The position numbers and the translations under genes are program-made. A stretch of 64,000 nt of DNA from DATJKD01 sp963834855 (GTDB lineage: Bacteria > Pseudomonadota > Gammaproteobacteria > Steroidobacterales > Steroidobacteraceae). Below, in pieces: positions 46,365-56,159 of this stretch. The DNA lies in NCBI GenBank assembly GCA_963834855.1, contig CAWIDH010000003.1, positions 1-64,000 of the forward strand. Direction: 5' to 3'. Each line of letters starts with the position of its first letter. Position 1 is the first letter of the stretch. Under the pieces are notes generated by a model. That model saw nothing but the letters and a program-made list of their open reading frames with translations. It had not been told where the DNA came from and did not search any database.

Positions 46365-47192
46365 TGAACCGCCGAAAGGACTCGAGATCGCGACCGAGAC
46401 CTTTGGCGATCCGGCGCATCCCCCCGTGCTTCTCATCATGGGCGGGATGGCATCCATGTCTGGTGGCCGCAAGCGGTTCTCGAACGACTGGCGAGCCAGG
46501 GCCGCCAGTCATCCGCTATGACCAGCGCGACACCGGTCTGTCGACGAAGTATCCGCCCGGCGAAGCGTCCCTACACGCTCACGATCTGGTTAGCGACGCA
46601 ATCCGCGTGCTGGACGGTCATGAGATTCCGGTCGCTCACGTCGTCGGCATGTCCCTCGGCGGAATGATCGGCCAGATCGCGGCCTTGAAATATCCGTCCC
46701 GCATACTTTCCTTGACGGCGATCAGCAGCTCGCCGGTCGGGACGGACAAATCCCGCCTTCCGAAGTTCAGCGAAGCCTTCGCGCAGCACTCGGCTGCGGG
46801 TGAAGAGGTCGACTGGTCCGACCGAGTCCAGGTAGTCACCTACATGGTCAAGGATTCGCGCGTGCTCGCCGGCACAGCGCATCCGTTCGAGGAGGCAGAG
46901 GTCAGAGCGTTCATCGAGCGGGACTATGACCGGGCGGGCGGCTACTCTGCGCAACCAACCACGGCGCGTTGAAGGTGGAGCGAGTGGCGAGGCCGGCTGT
47001 ATGAGATGAGGGCGCCCCTTCTCGTCATTCACGGCACAGCAGATCCCGTGTACCCGGTCGACCACGGCATTGCGTTGTCAGAAGCGGTCAGGGGCCGAGC
47101 TTGTCCGCATCGAAGGCGGTGGTCACGAACTGCACCGGGCTGACTGGGACACGATCATCGGCAGTATCGCCGAGCACACCAGCGCCAAGTGA
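46365..47192 (+). pseudogene. Alpha/beta hydrolase, frameshifted
   Basis: Fragments of one alpha/beta-hydrolase can be joined. ATETFGDPAHPPVLLIMGGMASM (46385-46460) is the first. After a shift, WWPQAVLERLASQGR and IRYDQRDTGLSTKYPPG follow, then VAHVVGMSLGGMIGQIAALKYP with the nucleophile GMSLGG. After another shift near 46950-47000 come RAPLLVIHGTADPVYPVDHG and RIEGGGHELHRADWDTI to the stop at 47190. The triad Ser, Asp and His can all be recognised. The start codon is unclear, since the frame is open back into the preceding gene. Such hydrolases act on esters or cofactor-like substrates; the specificity is unknown. Confidence 0.7.
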
Positions 47193-47218
47193 CCGCTGAG
47201 ACAGTCTGGCGGACGCGG

Positions 47219-47242
47219 AAAGGCCCCGTCTCCGGGGCCTTT
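47219..47242 (+). terminator. Intrinsic (rho-independent-like) hairpin
   Basis: AAAGGCCCC at 47219-47227 pairs perfectly with GGGGCCTTT at 47234-47242 (a tenth G-C pair closes a TCTC tetraloop). It lies 26 bp after the hydrolase stop. The T-run after it is short (TTTCGTC), so it may also serve the opposite strand, whose SYLF gene ends at 47307. Confidence 0.75.
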
Positions 47243-47306
47243 CGTCAACGTTAGACATCAAGCGACGGCGAATTGCCCGCAACGCAGCTGCGAGCGACGA
47301 GCCACG

Positions 47307-47882
47307 CTAGCTGGCGGTCACCGGCTTGTACTTGAACTTCTGGCCGCCGAGGGTTGCCTCGTACATCAGGCCGCCCTTGGCGATCGTGAACACGGCCATG
47401 CCCTTGCGATACTCGCCCACGGTCTTTGCATCCTTCTTGCCGGCGCTCGCGCCCGCGCTGGCGCCGGTGGATCCTGCGCTTGCCGATGCTGAAGCCGTGA
47501 TGGCGACCGCGCTGGCTTCGGCACCGAACTCGAAGTTGCCCGAGGTGAAGTCATCAAAGGCCCGCTTGTCCTCGAGGAAGATGATCTGGCTGAAGGCCTG
47601 CCCCCCGAGCTGCAAGCCGACGGTGAGCTGGTTCATCGTCACGTCGCCGACGTGCTTGCCCTTCGCATATACGCGTCCCGTGCCGTGGGCCCCGCCAACG
47701 CCGACACCCGCTTTTCCAATGGTCGGGAACACGGCGTAGCCGTAGCTCTTCTTGAAGAACTCTGCGCTCTCGCCCGCATTCTTGAAGAGCTCTGTCGTAT
47801 CGCTGTACTCGTCCGCCCAGGCGGCCCCTCCGAACGATGCGATCGCTACGGTCATCAGAATTCCCGGCAGACACGCTTTCAT
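47307..47882 (-). CDS. SYLF/Ysc84-like lipid-binding domain protein
   Basis: A 191-aa protein from ATG 47882, which has an AGGAG site 8 bp upstream; the longer frame from 48023 is not needed. A signal peptide (LMTVAIASFGGAAWADE) precedes the SYLF core: AEFFKKSYGYAVFPTIGKAGVGVGGAHG, MNQLTVGLQLGGQAFSQIIFL and FTSGNFEFGAEASAVAITA. An Ala/Ser/Gly-rich insert (ASASAGSTGASAGASAG) lies before the closing strand FTIAKGGLMYEATLGGQKF. SYLF domains bind lipids, and secreted bacterial versions are common but of unknown function. Confidence 0.88.
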   Translation of the reverse strand: MKACLPGILMTVAIASFGGAAWADEYSDTTELFKNAGESAEFFKKSYGYAVFPTIGKAGVGVGGAHGTGRVYAKGKHVGDVTMNQLTVGLQLGGQAFSQIIFLEDKRAFDDFTSGNFEFGAEASAVAITASASASAGSTGASAGASAGKKDAKTVGEYRKGMAVFTIAKGGLMYEATLGGQKFKYKPVTAS

Positions 47883-48067
47883 GACCGACTCCTGCTTGTT
47901 GGCTGACCCGCAGAATGTACGCCGATTCTCTCTCGCGACGTTACCCCCGCGAGGGCGCCGGAAGGTCATACCGGCCATCGACAACGGGATCACAGGGGCG
48001 ATCCAGAAAGGACGCTTTGCCAACGCCTGAATGGCAAGCCGGCAGGCCGCCGCCTGATATCACCCCG

Positions 48068-48868
48068 TCACTGCTGATCCGAAACGCCCACCGCCATGCT
48101 GGCGGCGCCCGACAGGATCCATCCGCCGTCCACCGGCAGGTAGACGCCGCTGATGTAGCTGGCGTGCGGCGAGGACAGGAACATCGCGGCGTCGGCGATG
48201 TCGTCCACCGTGCCGAGCCGGCGCAGCGGCACCGAGGCAATCGTCTGCGATTCGGCTTCAGGCGTGGGCGCCAGGCGCTGCAACCCCTCGGTGCCGGCAA
48301 TCGGGCCGGGGCTGATCGCATTGACGCGCACGCCGGCCGGTCCCCACTCCTGCGCGAGCACGCGGGTGACCATGTCGACGCCCGCCTTGGCCGCGCAGAC
48401 GTGCAGCTGCAGGGGCATGGGCTGCTGGGACTGTGGCGCCGAGATGTTGATCACCGAGGCGCCGGGCTTGCGCAGGTACTGATAGGCCGCGCGAAGAACG
48501 TGAAACGTGCCGAGCAGGTCGATGTCCATCACGGCCTTGAAGCCGTTGGGCGACAGGCCCAGCGCCGGCGCGGGGAAATTGCCGGCGGCGCCGGAGATGA
48601 GGACGTCGATCGGTCCCAGTTCCGCGTGCGCGTGCGCCAGCGCGGCACTCACCGCCTCGTAGTCGCGCACGTCGGCGCTGAAGCCAACGGCCCTGACCGC
48701 AAGCTCGCGTAGCGCGGCCACGGCACTTTCGACCTTGTCGGCCTTGCGGCTGAGTACCGCTACGTGGGCGCCGTTGCGCGCGAATGCCTTGGCGATGCCG
48801 AGGTTGATGCCGCTGGTTCCGCCGGCGACGAAGACGGTCTTGCCGCTGAAGTCGAATAAGGCCTGCAT
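48068..48868 (-). CDS. SDR oxidoreductase of the 2,4-dienoyl-CoA reductase-like group
   Basis: A 266-aa short-chain dehydrogenase. It has the NAD(P) loop FVAGGTSGINLGIAKAFA, the DVRD and NFPAPA turns, and ISAPQSQQPM with the Ser region. At the catalytic position LHVCAAKAGVDMVTR has Lys but lacks the usual Tyr of YxxxK, as in peroxisomal-type 2,4-dienoyl-CoA reductases. The C-terminal GWILSG closes a Rossmann fold. It may reduce enoyl- or dienoyl-CoA in beta-oxidation and feed the PHA genes, which are divergent 56 bp away. A shared promoter region suggests common control. Confidence 0.83.
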   Translation of the reverse strand: MQALFDFSGKTVFVAGGTSGINLGIAKAFARNGAHVAVLSRKADKVESAVAALRELAVRAVGFSADVRDYEAVSAALAHAHAELGPIDVLISGAAGNFPAPALGLSPNGFKAVMDIDLLGTFHVLRAAYQYLRKPGASVINISAPQSQQPMPLQLHVCAAKAGVDMVTRVLAQEWGPAGVRVNAISPGPIAGTEGLQRLAPTPEAESQTIASVPLRRLGTVDDIADAAMFLSSPHASYISGVYLPVDGGWILSGAASMAVGVSDQQ

Positions 48869-48924
48869 GGGCCGCTCCCGGTTGAGCCATCCATTACACT
48901 ATTGCGGGGCCGAGGCTGAGCGCA

Positions 48925-50604
48925 ATGACCCGCAAGCAGGAAACCATCGCCGCCCGCAGCGCGCAGGTGATGCTGGGACCGAACCCGATCGTCGGTTTCC
49001 GGGCGCGCGACGTCGCCCGCGAGACCCTGCGCGTCGCCAGGCTTACGTTGTCGCAGCCGCGGCTCAGTGCTCGCGCCGTTGCGGGTTATGGCGCTGAATT
49101 GCGCCGCATCTTCCGTGACGAGTCGCAACTGAGGCCCGGCGCGCGCGACCGTCGTTTCGCGGACCCGGAGTGGCAGGAGAATCCGCGGTACCGCAAGTGG
49201 TTGCAGTCCTACCTGGCGCTCGAGCGCAGCACCGATGCCTGGATCGGCGAACAGCAGCTGCCGGCACACAGCCAGGCACGCCTGCGGTTCATGCTTTCCC
49301 TGCTCACCGACGCGATTGCGCCCTCGAACTTTCCCTGGCAGCCGGAGGCGGTCAAGCGCTTCCGCGAAACGGGTGGGCAAAGCGCGCTCGACGGCCTGCG
49401 GAGCCTGCTGCGCGATGTGCGTGAGAACGGCGGCCTGCCGGCCCAGGTCGACAAGGAGCCCTTCAAAGTCGGCGTCAACCTGGGCATCACAGAGGGCGCG
49501 GTCATCCTGCGTACCGAGCTGATCGAGCTCATCCAATACCGGCCGCGCACGGCGCAGGTACGTCGCGCGCCCGTGCTGGTCGTGCCACCGCAGATCAACA
49601 AGTACTACATCTTCGACCTGTCCCCGGAAAAGAGCGTGGCGCGTGGGCTGCTCGAGGCCGGATTCCAGGTCTTCGTGATCAGCTGGCGCAACCCGACCGC
49701 GGAGCAGCGCGACTGGGGCCTGGCGGAGTACGCCGCCGCGATCGACGTGGCGGTATCGACCGTGTGTGCCGTCACGGGCCACAAGAAGGTCAACCTGGCG
49801 GGCGCCTGCGCGGGTGGCATCACCCTCGCCAGCCACGTCGCTACGCGCGCAGTCGCCGCCGATACGCGCGTGAACTCGCTGACCCTGCTGGTCAACGTCC
49901 TGGACCAGTCGGGGATTGGCGATACCCCGCTCGGCCTGTTCGCCACGCCCTCCGCGATCGCCGCGGCCAAGCGCTACTCCGAGCGCAAGGGCGTGCTGGA
50001 CGGGAAGGACCTGAGCACGGCCTTTGCATGGCTGCGACCCAATGACCTCGTGTGGTCCTACTGGATCAACAACGTGCTGCTGGGCAGGAAGCCGCCTGCC
50101 TTCGACGTGCTGTACTGGAACAACGACAGCACGCGCCTGCCGGCGCGCCTGCACGGCGAATTTCTCGACATCTACCGGACCAACGCACTGGCCAGGCCGG
50201 GCACCTTCAGGCTGCACGGAGTGCCCGTCGATCTCGGCAGGATTCGCTGCGATACCTATCTGATCGCCGGCACCACCGATCACATCACGCCCTGGAAGGC
50301 CTGCTTCGCCAGCACGCGCCTCTTCGGCGGGCACAATACCTTCGTCCTGTCGAACAGCGGTCACATCCAGAGCATCCTCAATCCGCCCGGCAACAAGAAG
50401 GCGGAGTTCTGGACCGGCGGCGAGGCGGTGCCCGATGCCGACGCCTGGCACAAGTCCGCACGGCGCCACGAGGGCAGCTGGTGGCCGCACTGGCACGCCT
50501 GGCTGCGCAAGCGATCGGGTGCCGCACGGCGCGCGCCTGAAAAACTGGGGAGCCCCGACTATCCCGAGATCTGTCCGGCACCCGGCACCTACGTGCACGG
50601 CTGA
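48925..50604 (+). CDS. phaC: Poly(3-hydroxyalkanoate) synthase (PhaC)
   Basis: A 559-aa PHA synthase. The lipase-like box has Cys instead of Ser: VNLAGACAGGITLASHVATR. The catalytic Asp (AGTTDHITPWKA) and His (SNSGHIQSILNPP) are in the expected C-terminal positions. PPQINKYYIFDLSPEKS, FVISWRNP and LRPNDLVWSYWINNVLLG are family motifs. The length and N-terminus fit class II or class I-like synthases, which polymerise 3-hydroxyacyl-CoA on granules. A putative depolymerase follows after 9 bp, so the two form an operon for storage turnover. Confidence 0.9.
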   Translation: MTRKQETIAARSAQVMLGPNPIVGFRARDVARETLRVARLTLSQPRLSARAVAGYGAELRRIFRDESQLRPGARDRRFADPEWQENPRYRKWLQSYLALERSTDAWIGEQQLPAHSQARLRFMLSLLTDAIAPSNFPWQPEAVKRFRETGGQSALDGLRSLLRDVRENGGLPAQVDKEPFKVGVNLGITEGAVILRTELIELIQYRPRTAQVRRAPVLVVPPQINKYYIFDLSPEKSVARGLLEAGFQVFVISWRNPTAEQRDWGLAEYAAAIDVAVSTVCAVTGHKKVNLAGACAGGITLASHVATRAVAADTRVNSLTLLVNVLDQSGIGDTPLGLFATPSAIAAAKRYSERKGVLDGKDLSTAFAWLRPNDLVWSYWINNVLLGRKPPAFDVLYWNNDSTRLPARLHGEFLDIYRTNALARPGTFRLHGVPVDLGRIRCDTYLIAGTTDHITPWKACFASTRLFGGHNTFVLSNSGHIQSILNPPGNKKAEFWTGGEAVPDADAWHKSARRHEGSWWPHWHAWLRKRSGAARRAPEKLGSPDYPEICPAPGTYVHG

Positions 50605-50613
50605 CCGCATCGC

Positions 50614-51510
50614 ATGCCCGTCAAGAAAAAGCTCGAAGAACAGGAAAACGGGGGATCGGGACGGGAGCAGCGCAGGGGCGCGCTGGCCGACTCGGGCGCC
50701 GAGGAAGGCTATGCCCGGGTGTCCGGTCAGCGCCTGCGCTACGCCCACCTGAAGGGAACCGGCACGCCGCTGCTGCTCTGCAACGGGGTCGGCGCGAACC
50801 TGGAGCTGGCGCTGCCGCTGGCGCGAGCCGTCTTCGATGCCGGTGGTGCTCCGGTGGTGCTGTTCGATCTGCCGGGAATCGGACGCTCGCCGCCGGGTCG
50901 CTGCCTGCCCGGACTGCGTCACTATGCGCGGCTCGCGGTGGGCCTGCTGGACGCGCTTGGGTATAGCGGATCGTTTGCCGTCGCCGGTGTCTCCTGGGGA
51001 GGGGCGCTCGCGCAACGCATCGTCCGGGATTACCCCGAGCGCGTATGCGGCCTGGTCCTGATGGCCACCAGCCCGGGCATCCTGATGGTTCCGGGCCGTC
51101 CCAGCGCACTGGTTCGGATGATCACGCCCCGGCGCTACCTGTCGCGCAGGTACATGGCGCGCAACGCCGCCGCGATCTATGGGGGCGAGATGAGAGGGCG
51201 TCCCGACCTGGCTGCGGACTTCGCCCGCATGACCCACGCGCCGACGCCCGGCGGGTATCTGCAGCAGTTGCTCTCGGTGCTCACGTTCAGCAGCCTGCCG
51301 TGGCTGCATCGCGTCGAATGTCCGGCGTTGGTCATGGGCGGCGACGATGACCCGCTGGTTCGCACGATCAACCTGCGGGTCCTTGCTGCGCTCCTGCCGC
51401 GGGCACAGCTGCATATCGTCCCGCAGGGCGGCCACCTGTTCATGGTGATGCGGCCGCGGGAGACCGCCGGCAGGATCGCCGAGTTTCTGAAGACCTGTCA
51501 GGCCCGCTAG
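50614..51510 (+). CDS. phaZ: Intracellular PHA depolymerase-like alpha/beta hydrolase (PhaZ)
   Basis: A 298-aa protein. After a charged, probably disordered N-terminal tail (VKKKLEEQENGGSGREQ) the hydrolase fold starts with RLRYAHLKGTGTPLLLCNG and LPGIGRSPPGRC. The nucleophile elbow is GVSWGGALAQRI, the Asp lies in MGGDDDPLV and the His in PQGGHLFMV. This is the layout of medium-chain-length PHA depolymerases. It lies 9 bp after phaC. Confidence 0.85.
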   Translation: MPVKKKLEEQENGGSGREQRRGALADSGAEEGYARVSGQRLRYAHLKGTGTPLLLCNGVGANLELALPLARAVFDAGGAPVVLFDLPGIGRSPPGRCLPGLRHYARLAVGLLDALGYSGSFAVAGVSWGGALAQRIVRDYPERVCGLVLMATSPGILMVPGRPSALVRMITPRRYLSRRYMARNAAAIYGGEMRGRPDLAADFARMTHAPTPGGYLQQLLSVLTFSSLPWLHRVECPALVMGGDDDPLVRTINLRVLAALLPRAQLHIVPQGGHLFMVMRPRETAGRIAEFLKTCQAR

Positions 51511-51650
51511 TCGGCGCACTCACCGCGAATGCAATGGCGCAGTGCGACAGGGCGATGCACGGCTGCGGCGTGCGCGGGTACGCCTGCGGTTGCCCATCCT
51601 CGACGGGCAATGCAAGCTGCACCTGCACGGGATCGCCTTTGGAAACAAGG

Positions 51651-52823
51651 ATGACTACCAGTACAGGACATCGTGGTGTCAGGGCAGCGGCCCTGGCACT
51701 GATGCTCGCGGGTTGCTCGGAGGGCGACCAGGCATTCAAGCCGCCGCCTCCGGAAGTGGGTGTGGTCGCGGCGCGCGCCGAACGCGTGCCGATCACACGC
51801 GACCTGGTCGGGCGGCTGTCGGCCACGCGCACGGCCGACGTGCGCGCGAGAGTCGCTGGCGTTCTCCTCAAGCGTCTCTACCGGGAAGGTACCGATGTCA
51901 AGGAGGGCCAGGCGCTGTTTCAGATCGACCCGGCCTCACTGCAGGCCACGCTGCAGGGCGCCCGGGCCGCGCTGGCACAGGCGGAGGCGAGCGCGACCAA
52001 TGCCCGCATCGCCGCCGAACGCAACCGCAAGCTCGTCGGCACGGGCGCGGTATCCCGGTCGCAGCTGGATAGCGCGGAGGCCGAGGAGCGCTCGACTGCC
52101 GCCCAGGTGCTGCAGGCGAAGGCGAACGTCGAGGTCGCCCGGATCAATCTCGGCTACGCGACGGTGCGCGCGCCGATCTCCGGACGCGCCGGGCAGCAAC
52201 AGGTCACGGAGGGCGCATTGGTGGGCGAAGGCGGCGCGACGCTGCTCACCACCATCGAGCAGGTCGATCCGATCTACGTCAATTTCGATCAGCCCGCTGC
52301 CGAGATCCTGCAGCTGCGTCGAGCGCAGGCGGCTGGCGAGATCACGCTCGTGCAGGCCAATAAGGCGCAGGTGCAGCTCATCCTGCCCGATGGCACCCCC
52401 TACGGCCTGCCGGGTACCCTGGAGTTCTCCGATGTGAGCGTTGACCCCACCACGGGCGGTCTGGCCTTTCGCGGCCTCATTCCGAATCCCGATCGCCAGC
52501 TCCTCCCGGGAATGTTCGTCAACGTGCGCGTCATGGTGGGCGACCTGAACCAGGGATTCCTGGTTCCGCAGATTGCCCTGTTGCGCGACGCCAGCGGCCC
52601 GTACGTTCAGATCGTCGACGCGCAGAACAAGGTCGCGCAGAAGCGCGTGACGACGGCCACCACCCGCGGCAGCAACTGGATCGTCACCTCGGGGCTCGCG
52701 GCCGGCGACCGCATCATCGTCAGCGGCATTCAGCAGGCGCCGCTCGGTGCGGAGGTCAAAGCCGTGCCCTATCAGCCGCCGGCGGAGAAGGCGGCGCAGT
52801 CCGGCTCGGGCGATCGGCGTTAG
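51651..52823 (+). CDS. RND efflux periplasmic adaptor (AcrA/MexA-like lipoprotein)
   Basis: About 390 aa from ATG 51651; the longer frame from 51534 has Cys-rich residues that do not look coding. The lipobox LAGC (residue about 20) anchors it to the inner membrane. The biotinyl-lipoyl and hairpin parts include DVRARVAGVLLKRLYREGT, ALFQIDPASLQATL and ERNRKLVGTGAVSRSQLD. The beta-barrel is recognised by YVNFDQPAAEI, LPDGTPYGLPGTLEFSDVSVD and NPDRQLLPGMFVNVRV. It pairs with the RND pump starting 12 bp later. Confidence 0.92.
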   Translation: MTTSTGHRGVRAAALALMLAGCSEGDQAFKPPPPEVGVVAARAERVPITRDLVGRLSATRTADVRARVAGVLLKRLYREGTDVKEGQALFQIDPASLQATLQGARAALAQAEASATNARIAAERNRKLVGTGAVSRSQLDSAEAEERSTAAQVLQAKANVEVARINLGYATVRAPISGRAGQQQVTEGALVGEGGATLLTTIEQVDPIYVNFDQPAAEILQLRRAQAAGEITLVQANKAQVQLILPDGTPYGLPGTLEFSDVSVDPTTGGLAFRGLIPNPDRQLLPGMFVNVRVMVGDLNQGFLVPQIALLRDASGPYVQIVDAQNKVAQKRVTTATTRGSNWIVTSGLAAGDRIIVSGIQQAPLGAEVKAVPYQPPAEKAAQSGSGDRR

Positions 52824-52835
52824 GTTCCCTGAGTC

Positions 52836-55800
52836 GTGGCAACGTTTTTCATCGATCACCCGGTCTTCGCATGGGTGATCGCCATTCTGATCACGCTGGG
52901 CGGCGGCATCGCGATCGCCAACCTGCCGATCGAATCCTATCCGCAGGTCGCCCCGCCGCAGGTCATCGTGTCGACGGTCTACCGCGGCGCCGATGCGAGC
53001 ACGGTCGAGCGCACGGTCACGCAGGTCATCGAGCAGCAACTGACCGGCCTCGACGGGCTGCTCTACTTCACGTCCACGTCGAATTCGGACGGCAGCGCAC
53101 AGATCACCATCACTTTCGAGACCGGCACGGACGCGGACATCGCGGCCGTGCAGACCCAGAACCGCGTGGCGCTGGCTCAGCCGCGCCTTCCCGCCGAAGT
53201 GATTCAGCAGGGCGTGACGGTTGCGAAGGCGACGGCGGGATTTCTCATAGCCGTAGCGATTCGCTCCGAGGATCGCGCGCTCGATGCCGGCGAGCTCAAC
53301 AACATCATCGCCGCGCGTGTCGTCGACCAGATCCAGCGCATTCCGGGTGTCGGCGCCGCCGAGCAGTTCGGTGCCGAGTACGCGATGCGCATCTGGCTCG
53401 ATCCGGACAAGCTGCACGCTTACGCATTGTCCCCGACGCAGGTGCTCGACGTACTGCGCGATCAGAACGTGCAGTTCGCTTCCGGGTCGCTGGGCGCCGA
53501 CCCTGCGGTGCAGGGCCAGCAGTTCACGGCGCCCGTGATCGCCGAGGGCCGATTCACGTCGGTACAGCAGTTCGAAGACATCATCGTGCGCGCGGAAGCC
53601 GGCGGCTCGACGGTCCGGTTGAAGGATGTGGCCCGGGTCGTGCTCGGCCCATCGACATACGGGTTCGATCTGCGGCTCGACGACGAGCCGGTCGCGGGCT
53701 TCGGCGTGCAACTCCTGCCGGGGGCCAACGCGCTCGACGTCGCCGATCGCATCAAGGCCAAGATGGCGGAACTGCAGCGAACCTTTCCGGCGGGCGTTTC
53801 CTGGTTCGTGCCCTTCGACGCCACCGATTTCATCACCATCTCGATCGAGGAGGTGATGATCACGCTGGTGGCGGCGGTCGTGCTCGTCTTCATCGTGATG
53901 CTGGTGTTCCTGCAGAGCCTGCGCGCCACGCTCATTCCAATGCTGGTCGTACCGGCCGCGCTGATGGGCGCCTTCATCGGCATGTACGCCGCGGGATTTT
54001 CGATCAACCAGCTGAGCCTGTTCGGCATGGTGCTGGCGATCGGCATCGTGGTGGACGACGCCATCGTCGTCATCGAGGCGGTCGAGCGCATCATGCGCGA
54101 GGAGAATCTCTCGCCGCGTGAGGCGACGCGCAAGGCGATGGGTCAGATCACGGGCGCGATCGTGACGATCACCGTGGTGCTCGCGGCGGTCTTCATTCCG
54201 AGCGCGCTGCTCGGCGGCGCGACCGGCGCGATTTACCGGCAGTTCGCCCTCACGATCGCGGTCTCGATGCTGTTCTCCGCATTCCTGGCGCTGAGCTTCA
54301 CGCCGGCGCTGTGCGCGAGCCTGCTGAAGCCGACGCACCTGGAACCAAACGTTTTCTTTCGCTGGTTCAACCGCGGCTACGACCGTTCGCAGCGTGCCTA
54401 CCTGGACGTGGTGGCCGGCTCCGTGCGCCGCACGCCGCACTGGATGGCAGCCTTCGCCGTGCTGGTCGTGCTCGGCGGATTGCTGTTCGCGCGGCTGCCG
54501 GGCAGCTTCGTACCCGAGGAAGACCAGGGCTTCGTCATCGGCATCGTGCAGCTGCCTCCCGGCGCTTCGCTCGATCGCACCATGAACGTGATGTCGCGGA
54601 TGGGCAGGATTCTCAAGACGCACGAGGCCGTGCACAGCGTGTTCCAGGTCGGGGGCTTCGGCTTCACCGGTCAAGGCGAGAACGTCGGCATCGTGTTCGT
54701 CCGCCTGAAGCATTGGGACGAGCGCGACAGCAACTCGAGCGAGATCAACCAGTGGGCGAACGGAACGTTGTTCGGCGAGATCAAGGACGCCACGGTATTC
54801 GTCGTCAACCTGCCGACCATCAGCGGCCTGGGCGCGTTCGGCGGTTTCGATTTCTTCCTCGAGGACCGCACCGGCAAGGGACACGACGAGCTCATGGCCG
54901 CGCAGAACGCTTTGCTCGGCAAGGCGGCACAGAATCCGATTCTCGCCAACGTAACCTCGAGCACGCTCTCCGATGCGCCGCGTTTCGCGATGTCGGTCGA
55001 CCGGGTGCAGGCCCAGTCGATGGGCCTCAGCGTGAGCGAGGTCTACGCGGCCATCCAGTTGATGCTGGCCCCGGTGTACGCCAACGACTTCTACTACCAG
55101 GGGCGGGTACTGCGCGTACTTCTGCAGGCCGATGCGCCCTATCGCATGGGGCCGGACGCGCTCAACCGGATCTATGTGCCCGTGGTCAATGGCACAGGCT
55201 CCTCGAACGGGATGAGTTCCGACCCGGATCCCGCTCCGCGGATGGTCCCGCTCGCAAGCGTGGTGCGCGCCGACTGGGACATCGGCCCGCCGAGCGTGAC
55301 GCGCTACAACGGCTTCCCGGCCGTCAACATCACCGGGCAGACCGGTCCGGGACGCAGTTCCGGCGAAGCCATGGCTGAAATGGAGCGCATCGTCGCGGAG
55401 GAACTTCCCGAAGGCTTCGGCTTCGACTGGGCGGGCCAGTCGTTGCAGGAGATCGTCGCCGGGGCGCAAGCGCCGATGCTGTTCCTGCTCTCGGTGCTGG
55501 TCGTGTACCTGTGCCTGGCCGCGCTTTACGAAAGCTGGGCGACGCCCGTGGCCGTGATGCTGGTGGTGCCGCTTGGTGTGCTTGGCGCGATCCTCGCGGT
55601 GACGCTGCGCGGCCTCCCGAACGATGTGTTCTTCAAGATCGGGCTCATCACGATCATCGGCCTGTCCGCCAAGAACGCGATCCTGATCGTTGAGTTCGCG
55701 GTGAGCGAGCACGCCGCGGGCAGGAGTTTGCGTGACAGCGTGATCGAAGCTGCGCGGTTACGCCTGCGCCCGATTCTCATGACCTCGTTGGCGTTCATCC

Positions 55801-56000
55801 TTGGCGTGCTGCCGCTGGCCATCTCCACCGGCGCCGGCGCGAACGCGCGACGTGCGATCGGCACTGGCGTCGTGGGCGGCATGCTCGGCGCAGTGGTGCT
55901 CGGCGTGCTCCTGGTGCCGGTGTTCTACGTCGCCGTGCGCCGGATCCTGGGCGATCCGCTGGACGCAGGGAGCCCTGGCGCGAACGCAAAGGCCTCCTGA
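52836..56000 (+). CDS. RND multidrug efflux transporter (AcrB/MexB-like)
   Basis: A 1054-aa pump starting at GTG 52836, with the full HAE-1 layout. The N-terminal helix contains FIDHPVFAWVIAILITLGG; the pore domains include YRGADASTVERTVTQVIEQ. Helix 4 carries the proton-relay pair (GIVVDDAIVVIEAVERI). Repeat symmetry is seen in the second half (LITIIGLSAKNAILIVEFA), with terminal helices at about 960-1040. It exports drugs, bile-like or hydrophobic compounds with the AcrA-like partner. An outer-membrane TolC/OprM component is not in the operon, so it presumably uses one encoded elsewhere. No local regulator is seen. Confidence 0.95.
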   Translation: MATFFIDHPVFAWVIAILITLGGGIAIANLPIESYPQVAPPQVIVSTVYRGADASTVERTVTQVIEQQLTGLDGLLYFTSTSNSDGSAQITITFETGTDADIAAVQTQNRVALAQPRLPAEVIQQGVTVAKATAGFLIAVAIRSEDRALDAGELNNIIAARVVDQIQRIPGVGAAEQFGAEYAMRIWLDPDKLHAYALSPTQVLDVLRDQNVQFASGSLGADPAVQGQQFTAPVIAEGRFTSVQQFEDIIVRAEAGGSTVRLKDVARVVLGPSTYGFDLRLDDEPVAGFGVQLLPGANALDVADRIKAKMAELQRTFPAGVSWFVPFDATDFITISIEEVMITLVAAVVLVFIVMLVFLQSLRATLIPMLVVPAALMGAFIGMYAAGFSINQLSLFGMVLAIGIVVDDAIVVIEAVERIMREENLSPREATRKAMGQITGAIVTITVVLAAVFIPSALLGGATGAIYRQFALTIAVSMLFSAFLALSFTPALCASLLKPTHLEPNVFFRWFNRGYDRSQRAYLDVVAGSVRRTPHWMAAFAVLVVLGGLLFARLPGSFVPEEDQGFVIGIVQLPPGASLDRTMNVMSRMGRILKTHEAVHSVFQVGGFGFTGQGENVGIVFVRLKHWDERDSNSSEINQWANGTLFGEIKDATVFVVNLPTISGLGAFGGFDFFLEDRTGKGHDELMAAQNALLGKAAQNPILANVTSSTLSDAPRFAMSVDRVQAQSMGLSVSEVYAAIQLMLAPVYANDFYYQGRVLRVLLQADAPYRMGPDALNRIYVPVVNGTGSSNGMSSDPDPAPRMVPLASVVRADWDIGPPSVTRYNGFPAVNITGQTGPGRSSGEAMAEMERIVAEELPEGFGFDWAGQSLQEIVAGAQAPMLFLLSVLVVYLCLAALYESWATPVAVMLVVPLGVLGAILAVTLRGLPNDVFFKIGLITIIGLSAKNAILIVEFAVSEHAAGRSLRDSVIEAARLRLRPILMTSLAFILGVLPLAISTGAGANARRAIGTGVVGGMLGAVVLGVLLVPVFYVAVRRILGDPLDAGSPGANAKAS

Positions 56001-56159
56001 GCAGCCTCAAGCTCGTTCCTGCCCGCCCTTCGCGAACGGGCGTGCGGAGAAAAACGGGTCGCCCACGGTGCTGCTGTCAGGTCATTTGATACGCGTGTAC
56101 ACAGTGCGCAGCGCCAACTGCTCTTTCCCTCCGGGAGGCGTGAAGTACAGCTCGAAGAC

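Noticed and set aside
51936..55712. 1258-aa minus-strand frame opposite the RND pump
   Set aside because: Its Asp/Arg/His-rich composition is that of an antisense shadow in GC-rich DNA; the plus strand encodes an unmistakable pump.
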